Assembly: GCA_016192145.1 (NCBI GenBank)
Contig: JACPUT010000006.1
Span: 186,001-250,000 of the forward strand
Length of the DNA stretch: 64,000 nucleotides
Source of the DNA: Acidobacteriota bacterium
GTDB taxonomy: Bacteria; Acidobacteriota; Holophagae; Holophagales; Holophagaceae
Direction: 5' to 3'
In this document: positions 59,226-64,000 of the stretch, in pieces
How the letters are laid out: every line of letters begins with the position of its first letter
How positions within the stretch are numbered: the first letter of the stretch is position 1
Program-made: the position numbers and the translations under genes
The notes under the pieces: model-generated
What the model was told of the DNA's origin: nothing
The model's database searches: none
The model's input: only the letters and a program-made list of their open reading frames with translations

Positions 59226-60701
59226 ATGACCCGCCCCGTCGTCACCCGCTTCGCCCCCTCGCCCACTGGCATGCTCCACATCGGGGGCGTGCGCACGGCC
59301 CTGTTCTGCTGGCTCTTCGCTAAGAAGCATGGCGGCCGCTTCATCCTGCGCATCGAGGACACGGACCTCAGCCGCAGCACCGACGACAACATCCGCATCA
59401 TCGAAGAGGGCATGGCCTGGTGCGGCCTCGAGTGGGATGAGGGGCCGGTGGTCGGAGACCCCTCGAAGTGGGTGGGACCCCATGGCCCCTACCGTCAGAT
59501 GCAGCGCATGGACAGGTACCGCGCCAAGGTCCAGGAGCTGCTGGACCAGGACCTCGCCTACCGCTGCCGCTGCTCCCGGGAAGAGCTGGAGTCGCGCCGT
59601 TCCGCCGTGGAGGCCGCCGGCAAGGTGTTCCAGTACAACCGGGGCCTGGACGCCGGCAAGGGCTGCGCCGCCAAGCACCATGACGCCTCGGAATCCGCCG
59701 CCATCCGTTTCCGCATGCCCGAGGGCGGCGATATCGTCCTCCACGACCTCATCAAGGGCGAGATCCGCTTCCCCGCGGACAGCCTCGACGACTGGATCAT
59801 CGCTCGCTCCTCGGAGACTCCCGGCGAGATCGGCGTGCCCACCTACAACTTCTGCGTGGTGGTGGATGACACCCACATGGAGGTGAGCCACGTCATCCGG
59901 GGCGACGACCACGTGAACAACACGCCCAAGCAGATCCCCCTCTTCGCCGCCTTCGGCTTTCCGCTGCCCGCCTTCGCCCACGTGCCCATGATCCTCGGCA
60001 AGGATGGCGCGAAGCTCAGCAAGCGCCACGGCGCCACCAGCATCACCGAGTACCAGGCCATGGGCTTCCTGCCTTCCGCCGTGCGCCTCGCCCTGGCCCG
60101 CCTCTCCTGGACGCCCAAGCAGGATGGCAAGGCCGCGGAGACCGCCGAGGAGGAGATCCTCACGGACGCCGACATGATCCGCCTCTTCGACCTGGCCGAC
60201 GTGCAGAAAAGCGCCGCCCGCTTCGACATGGACAAGCTCTCATGGATGAACCAGAAGCTGATTCAGCGAGCTTCATGGCGCGAGTTGGAGCACCACCTCA
60301 GGCCCTTCGTGCCTGAGGTGGTGTGGGATGAAAAGAGCGATGAGTGGAAGGCCACGGCCATCACCGCCACCCAGAAGGGCAAGAGCCTCGTGGAGATGGC
60401 GGAGTCCCTCCGCTTCGCCTTCGAACGCCCCGAGACCTTCGATGAGGCCGCCGCCGCCAAGTTCATCACCGATGCCGTGAAGCCCGCCCTGCGGGAGGTC
60501 CTCGCCCTCGAGGACTATTCCCACGACGCCCTCAAGGCCGCCTTCGACGGGATCATGGAAAGACACGGCCTCAAGCTCAAGGACGTGGCCCAGGCCCTGC
60601 GCGTGGCCCTCTGTGGCAGGCCCGTGAGCCCCATGATCTTCGAGACGATGTACCTCGTCGGCCGCGACGAAGTTCGCACGCGCGTGGAGAAGTGGCTGTG
60701 A
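59226..60701 (+). CDS. gltX: Glutamyl-tRNA synthetase
   Basis: Class I synthetase charging tRNA-Glu. It is 491 residues with RFAPSPTGMLHIGGVRTALF (HIGH motif), FILRIEDTDLSRS, the Cys-containing insert YRCRCSREELE, HVIRGDDHVNNTPKQ, and GKDGAKLSKRHGATSI (KMSKS region KLSKRHG). The C-terminal anticodon-binding half is complete. ATG codons at 59220 and 59226 are both possible. A separate glnS lies 0.7 kb downstream, so this enzyme need not misacylate tRNA-Gln, although gatCAB is outside the view. Confidence 0.95.
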   Translation: MTRPVVTRFAPSPTGMLHIGGVRTALFCWLFAKKHGGRFILRIEDTDLSRSTDDNIRIIEEGMAWCGLEWDEGPVVGDPSKWVGPHGPYRQMQRMDRYRAKVQELLDQDLAYRCRCSREELESRRSAVEAAGKVFQYNRGLDAGKGCAAKHHDASESAAIRFRMPEGGDIVLHDLIKGEIRFPADSLDDWIIARSSETPGEIGVPTYNFCVVVDDTHMEVSHVIRGDDHVNNTPKQIPLFAAFGFPLPAFAHVPMILGKDGAKLSKRHGATSITEYQAMGFLPSAVRLALARLSWTPKQDGKAAETAEEEILTDADMIRLFDLADVQKSAARFDMDKLSWMNQKLIQRASWRELEHHLRPFVPEVVWDEKSDEWKATAITATQKGKSLVEMAESLRFAFERPETFDEAAAAKFITDAVKPALREVLALEDYSHDALKAAFDGIMERHGLKLKDVAQALRVALCGRPVSPMIFETMYLVGRDEVRTRVEKWL

Positions 60702-61045
60702 TGAACCTCGAGGAATTCACCCACATCACCCTCACGGTGGTGGAGGAGCAGAAGGATGAGTCCTATGCCCCGACGCTGATCGTGGGCGATGAGGTGCGCA
60801 TCATCAACGGCATCCCCGAGGGCCTGGACCACCGCTTGGCCATCCAGGATGTGGTCCGCCGCTTGGGCCTTGGGGATTACGAATTCCTCTTCGGCGTCCG
60901 CACGGGCCCCCACGAAGTCACCACGGGCCACCACACGCCTTTGGGCATCCAGATCCAGCGCATCACGGAGTTGGGGAAGGGGTACTCGATCTCGGAGGTC
61001 GAGGAATGCCCTTGGTGGGACCTGCATGTGGGCGGAGATCAGTAA
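60701..61045 (+). CDS. Hypothetical protein coupled to gltX
   Basis: A 114-residue acidic protein whose ATG overlaps the gltX stop (TGATG). It starts MNLEEFTHITLTVVEEQKDE and continues with strand/helix alternation (YAPTLIVGDEVRIINGIPEG, HRLAIQDVVRRLGLGDYEFL) and a His/Thr segment (TGPHEVTTGHHTPLG). No signal or membrane segment. I do not recognise it. Coupling suggests it is expressed with gltX. Confidence 0.6.
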   Translation: MNLEEFTHITLTVVEEQKDESYAPTLIVGDEVRIINGIPEGLDHRLAIQDVVRRLGLGDYEFLFGVRTGPHEVTTGHHTPLGIQIQRITELGKGYSISEVEECPWWDLHVGGDQ

Positions 61046-61051
61046 TTCGCC

Positions 61052-61165
61052 ATGAGCCTTCCCTTCGAGGAACTGACCAACCGGGTGTTGGAGGCGGCCT
61101 ACCAAGTCAGCAACGAACTTGGCATCGGGTTCCTCGAGTCGGTGTCGGTTCGACAACCGGTTTGA
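61052..61165 (+). pseudogene. Truncated GxxExxY-family gene
   Basis: A 37-codon frame reading MSLPFEELTNRVLEAAYQVS then NELGIGFLESV, the conserved N terminus of GxxExxY proteins (TIGR04256-type, normally about 120-130 residues, 'G.GFLESVYE'). Right after LESV the homology stops (SVRQPV, stop at 61165), and six bases later the repeat-armed hairpin at 61171 begins. The gene seems to have been cut there. The ATG follows the previous stop by six bases. Confidence 0.75.
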
Positions 61166-61170
61166 ATGAA

Positions 61171-61393
61171 TTAACAGGGATGAAGGGGATGAAGGGGATG
61201 GGTTTCCGGGATGCCGCGCCGACCCACTCTAGGGCCTGGGGAAGGGCTCAGCGGGCGGCCCAGGGCGCCTTCCAAGGGCGCCTCAGGCCGCCCGCTGAAC
61301 CGCCGTCGCTCTGCGACGGCGCCGCGCCAGGCGCGGCCCCAGGCCCTGGCCGTACCCTGCTTTTATCCCCTTCATCCCCTTCATCCCTGTTAA
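61171..61393. repeat. Tandem-repeat-armed element G, cloverleaf-like
   Basis: The outer arms are perfect 29-bp reverse complements: 61171-61199 (TTAACAGGGATGAAGGGGAT, then further GATGAAGGG units) and 61365-61393. Inside, AGGGCCTGGGG (61231-61241) pairs with CCCCAGGCCCT (61337-61347). That stem encloses three hairpins: TCAGCGGGCGGCC/GGCCGCCCGCTGA (61248-61260 with 61286-61298), CGCCGTCGC/GCGACGGCG (61301-61309 with 61313-61321) and CCGCGC/GCGCGG (61322-61327 with 61331-61336). The whole folds as a four-way junction on a long repeat stem. No protein is encoded inside. It separates the broken GxxExxY gene from glnS. Confidence 0.85.
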
Positions 61394-61414
61394 ATAAATC
61401 TTTTGGGCTTTCCC

Positions 61415-63106
61415 ATGTCCGACGCCGAATCCAAGTCCCTGAACTTCCTCGAGGAAATCGTCGAGGGGGACCTCCAGTCCGGCAAGCACGGCGGGCGGGT
61501 GCTCACGCGGTTTCCCCCGGAGCCCAACGGCTACCTGCATATCGGCCACGCCAAGAGCATCTGCCTCAACTTCGGCCTTGGCCTGAAGTACGGCGGCGGC
61601 ACCAACCTGCGCTTCGACGATACGAACCCCACCAAGGAGGAGCAGGAGTACGTGGATTCCATCGAGGCCGACGTGCACTGGCTCGGATTTGAATGGAAGG
61701 CCCGCTACTTCGCCTCCGACTACTTCCAGAAGCTCTACGACTTCGCCGAATACCTCATCACCCAGGGCAAGGCCTATGTCTGCGACCTCACGGACGAGCA
61801 GACCCGGGAGTACCGCGGCAACTTCCACACCCCGGGGAAGCCGAGCCCCTTTCGGGATCGCAGCGTGGCGGAGAACCTGGATCTCTTCCACCGCATGAAG
61901 GCCGGTGAGTTCGCCGATGGCACCCGCGTGCTGCGCGCCAAGATCGACGTGAACGCCGGGAACATGAACCTGCGCGATCCGCTCATGTACCGCATCCGCC
62001 ACGCCCATCACCACCGCACGGGCGATGCCTGGTGCATCTACCCCATGTACGACTTCGCCCACCCCGTGAGCGACGCCATCGAGGGCATCACGCACTCCAT
62101 CTGCACCCTGGAATTCGAGGACCACAAACCCCTCTACGACTGGTTCCTGGAGCAGGATGTCGAGGCCAAGTTCTTCCAGAAGCCCCTGCCGCGCCAGTAC
62201 GAGTTCGCCCGCCTCAACGTCACCACCACCATGATGAGCAAGCGGCGCCTGCTGCTCCTCGTGGAGGAAGGCCACGTGACGGGCTGGGATGATCCCCGCA
62301 TGCCCACCCTCTCCGGCCTGCGCCGCCGCGGCGTCACCCCCGAGGCCGTGCGCGCCTTCGCGGAGCGCGTGGGCGTGGCCCGGCGCGACGCCACCGTGGA
62401 CATGGGCCTGCTGGACCTCAGCATCCGCGAGGATCTCGAGGCTCGCTGCGACCGCCGCATGGCCGTGATCCGCCCGTTGAAGGTCACGGTGACGAATCTC
62501 GCCGAGGGCGAAATTCACTGGATCGAGCTGCCCAACCATCCCGATGCCGGCCGCGGCACCCGCAAGGTGCCCTTCGGCCGCGAGCTGTACGTCGACCGCG
62601 AGGACTTCATGGAGGTCCCCGCCAAGAAGTGGTTCCGCCTGGCCCCGGGTGCCGAGGTGCGACTCCGCGGTGCCTGCTACCTCCGCTGCGAGAAGGTGGT
62701 GAAGGATGCGTCGGGCGAGGTCGTCGAGCTCCGCTGCACCTGGGACCCCGCCACCCTGGGGGGCGAGGCCCCCGACGGCCGCAAGGTGAAGGGCACCCTC
62801 CACTGGGTGAGCGCCACTCACGCCGTGCGTGCCGAAGTGCGCCTCTACGATCGCCTCTTCACCGTGGACGATCCCATGGATGTGCCCGAAGGCGGCGACT
62901 GGCGGGGAACCCTGAACCCGGCCTCACTGGACGTGGTGCAGGCCGCCCTGGAACCCAGCCTCGGCGAGGCCAAGGCGGGCGAGCGCTTCCAGTTCGAGCG
63001 CACGGGCTACTTCGCCGTGGATGCCGATTCGAAGCCGGGGGCCTTGGTGTTCAACCGCACCGTGGGGCTCAAGGACAGTTGGGCCAAGGTGGAAGCCAAG
63101 GCCTGA
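61415..63106 (+). CDS. glnS: Glutaminyl-tRNA synthetase
   Basis: Class I synthetase charging tRNA-Gln directly. The 563 residues match the enzyme. Motifs: RFPPEPNGYLHIGHAKSICL (HIGH), LRFDDTNPTKEEQEYVDSIE, MYDFAHPVSDAIEGITHSIC, VTTTMMSKRRLLLLV (KMSKS form MMSKR) and the two C-terminal beta-barrel domains (KVPFGRELYVDREDF). The ATG at 61415 has only a weak ribosome-binding site, and the element G right arm lies 21 bases upstream, so its structure may affect translation. GlnRS is scattered in bacteria. Confidence 0.96.
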   Translation: MSDAESKSLNFLEEIVEGDLQSGKHGGRVLTRFPPEPNGYLHIGHAKSICLNFGLGLKYGGGTNLRFDDTNPTKEEQEYVDSIEADVHWLGFEWKARYFASDYFQKLYDFAEYLITQGKAYVCDLTDEQTREYRGNFHTPGKPSPFRDRSVAENLDLFHRMKAGEFADGTRVLRAKIDVNAGNMNLRDPLMYRIRHAHHHRTGDAWCIYPMYDFAHPVSDAIEGITHSICTLEFEDHKPLYDWFLEQDVEAKFFQKPLPRQYEFARLNVTTTMMSKRRLLLLVEEGHVTGWDDPRMPTLSGLRRRGVTPEAVRAFAERVGVARRDATVDMGLLDLSIREDLEARCDRRMAVIRPLKVTVTNLAEGEIHWIELPNHPDAGRGTRKVPFGRELYVDREDFMEVPAKKWFRLAPGAEVRLRGACYLRCEKVVKDASGEVVELRCTWDPATLGGEAPDGRKVKGTLHWVSATHAVRAEVRLYDRLFTVDDPMDVPEGGDWRGTLNPASLDVVQAALEPSLGEAKAGERFQFERTGYFAVDADSKPGALVFNRTVGLKDSWAKVEAKA

Positions 63107-63134
63107 TCCTGCTGCCTTCGAACCGAAAATACTT

Positions 63135-63214
63135 AACCAGTGATGAACAGTGATGGGCCTCGGAATGCCGGCTTTTATCACCGTTCATCACTGTTCATCA
63201 CCGGCTGATTTTTT
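63135..63214. repeat. Tandem-repeat-armed hairpin H (GTGATGAAC unit)
   Basis: The left arm (63135-63155) has two GTGATGAACA units after AACCA. The right side has three reverse-complement units (about 63176-63204), so it is longer. The core pair CATCACTGTTCATCAC (within 63186-63204) matches the left arm exactly, and seven T follow. The unit is the same as at 28396-28471. It lies between the convergent glnS and ERCC4 nuclease genes. Confidence 0.85.
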
Positions 63215-63259
63215 TCTTTGGCCAATCCCCGCTGCTTCTACCGTCCCACCTTCCACGGC

Positions 63260-63937
63260 TTAGGCGCCCTCAGCCGTATAGGGAATCGCCTCCTCGTTCA
63301 CGGCCCATCTGATCTTTCCGGCCTTCCGCGGACCGATGCCCACGACATCTCGAAGGGTCGCTTCTGGAGCTTGGAGGACGTTTCCCACGGTGCCGAATCG
63401 ATCCAAGAGCCGAAGGGCCAGGTTGGGTCCCACACCGGGAAGGCCCTGGAGGATATGCGATTGCAGGCCCCGCTTCGACCCCCTCCGGAGACCGGGGCGG
63501 TAGATGAATCCATGAACAGCCGCAGCCAGCTGCCGCCCAGCAAAGACCATCAACTGGGCCGTTTCCTCCCCATCTCTGGCTCGTAGGAGCGGCACGCCCC
63601 ACAAAAGGGAAGTGGTGATGAGGGCGCCTTGGATGGCCTGACGCGAAAAGCGGCGTCCCTGCAGGTCAGCGGCGGTCCCTTCCAGGAGCAGGAGGGAGGG
63701 TACACGGGAGGTGGCGAGCCTCCGGGCCTGCCGAAAGAGTCGGCCATCTTCGATGGACTGCAGCAGATCGGGAAGGGTCTTCCGCTCCACAAGGAGCCGA
63801 CCTCCTACGAGATAGTCCCCAACTTGGAGCCGACGAAAGCTGCAAGCTACGCCCGGGGCTGCCTCCAACGCAATCGCTGCACAGCATCCCCGTTCCCGAT
63901 CATCGATGGTGATATGAAGGGGCGAAGGCGAATCCAT
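63260..63937 (-). CDS. ERCC4/XPF-type nuclease
   Basis: A 225-residue structure-specific DNA nuclease. The ERCC4 nuclease domain (about 5-140) has ITIDDRERG (D/E site), FRRLQVGDYLVGGRLLVERK and the catalytic ERKxxxD in VERKTLPDLL. The C-terminal part (about 155-220) is a tandem helix-hairpin-helix: LQGLPGVGPNLALRLLDRFG and LRDVVGIGPRKAGKIR. XPF/Mus81 proteins cut branched or flap DNA as dimers. No helicase domain is fused to it. AGGAGGG precedes the ATG. Together with the XPB helicase it gives this genome archaeal/eukaryal-style repair parts. Confidence 0.9.
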   Translation of the reverse strand: MDSPSPLHITIDDRERGCCAAIALEAAPGVACSFRRLQVGDYLVGGRLLVERKTLPDLLQSIEDGRLFRQARRLATSRVPSLLLLEGTAADLQGRRFSRQAIQGALITTSLLWGVPLLRARDGEETAQLMVFAGRQLAAAVHGFIYRPGLRRGSKRGLQSHILQGLPGVGPNLALRLLDRFGTVGNVLQAPEATLRDVVGIGPRKAGKIRWAVNEEAIPYTAEGA

Positions 63938-64000
63938 GGACCCTCCTGAACTGGGGCCCAGCTTAGCCGACCGCCCAAATTCTTCGGATGGTTTTCCATC

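Noticed and set aside
61200-61364. Retron, group II intron or att-site reading of the cloverleaf element
   Set aside because: No reverse transcriptase, intron-encoded protein, integrase or tRNA gene is nearby, and no target-site duplication is visible.

Overview
The window is GC-rich bacterial chromosome with densely packed genes and typical Gram-negative envelope genes. A decaheme cytochrome next to an MtrB/PioB-type barrel, an Oar-like TonB-dependent receptor, an XPB-type helicase, an MglA-like GTPase and many 'Gly-run' lipoprotein signals point to Acidobacteriota, most likely the Holophagae (Geothrix-like). That assignment is inference from gene content. No rRNA, tRNA, CRISPR array, integrase or transposase was found.

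Layout. 1-9.8 kb is housekeeping: a 5'-truncated transketolase, citrate synthase, lysS, a PilZ protein, rplI, an HU gene and a proline-catabolic aldehyde dehydrogenase. 9.9-16.9 kb holds homogentisate dioxygenase, DoxX and MscS membrane proteins, a lipase-like hydrolase, a flavin reductase and an OmpR/CusS-type two-component system. 17.0-22.4 kb is a probable extracellular electron transfer locus: decaheme cytochrome, cysteine-free MtrB-like barrel, a NapH-like membrane ferredoxin and a PadR-like regulator. 22.4-28.3 kb has a histidine-kinase relic, FKBP, fumarylacetoacetate hydrolase, an Oar-like receptor and an SDR. 28.5-31.7 kb is a bioF-bioD-bioA operon, divergent from a Bax-inhibitor-1 protein. 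32.5-35.9 kb is an envelope-folding and RNA operon (two parvulins, an S4 protein, a YhaM-like HD exonuclease). 36-40.5 kb has an unknown protein with a sigma-54-like promoter, a LapA-LapB fusion, uracil-DNA glycosylase and an ECF sigma factor with a putative membrane partner. 40.6-49.1 kb has an XPB helicase and its helicase-C3/WYL-like companion flanking a dockerin-bearing secreted propeller and a cohesin-like lipoprotein. 49-53 kb is pgpA plus an ABC exporter operon. 53-59 kb has rimO and a cluster of FHA/GAF/cyclase, FHA-RDD and MglA-like signalling proteins. 59.2-64 kb has gltX, a broken GxxExxY gene, glnS and an XPF/ERCC4-type nuclease.

The most unusual signal is not a gene. Eight intergenic spots carry inverted repeats whose arms are built from short tandem repeats (7-18 nt units that differ between loci), often enclosing further perfect GC-rich hairpins. 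They sit at gene 3' ends, mostly between convergent genes. Two pairs of loci share the same unit. The most elaborate (61171-61393) has 29-bp perfect arms around a second stem that closes over three hairpins, and it lies exactly where a GxxExxY gene has been cut off. This looks like a family of structured, possibly mobile or self-expanding terminator-like elements.

Several genes look recently broken or rearranged: the duplicated 3' end of the XPB gene, the histidine-kinase relic, a membrane-LuxR gene that seems to have lost its middle, and the GxxExxY stub.
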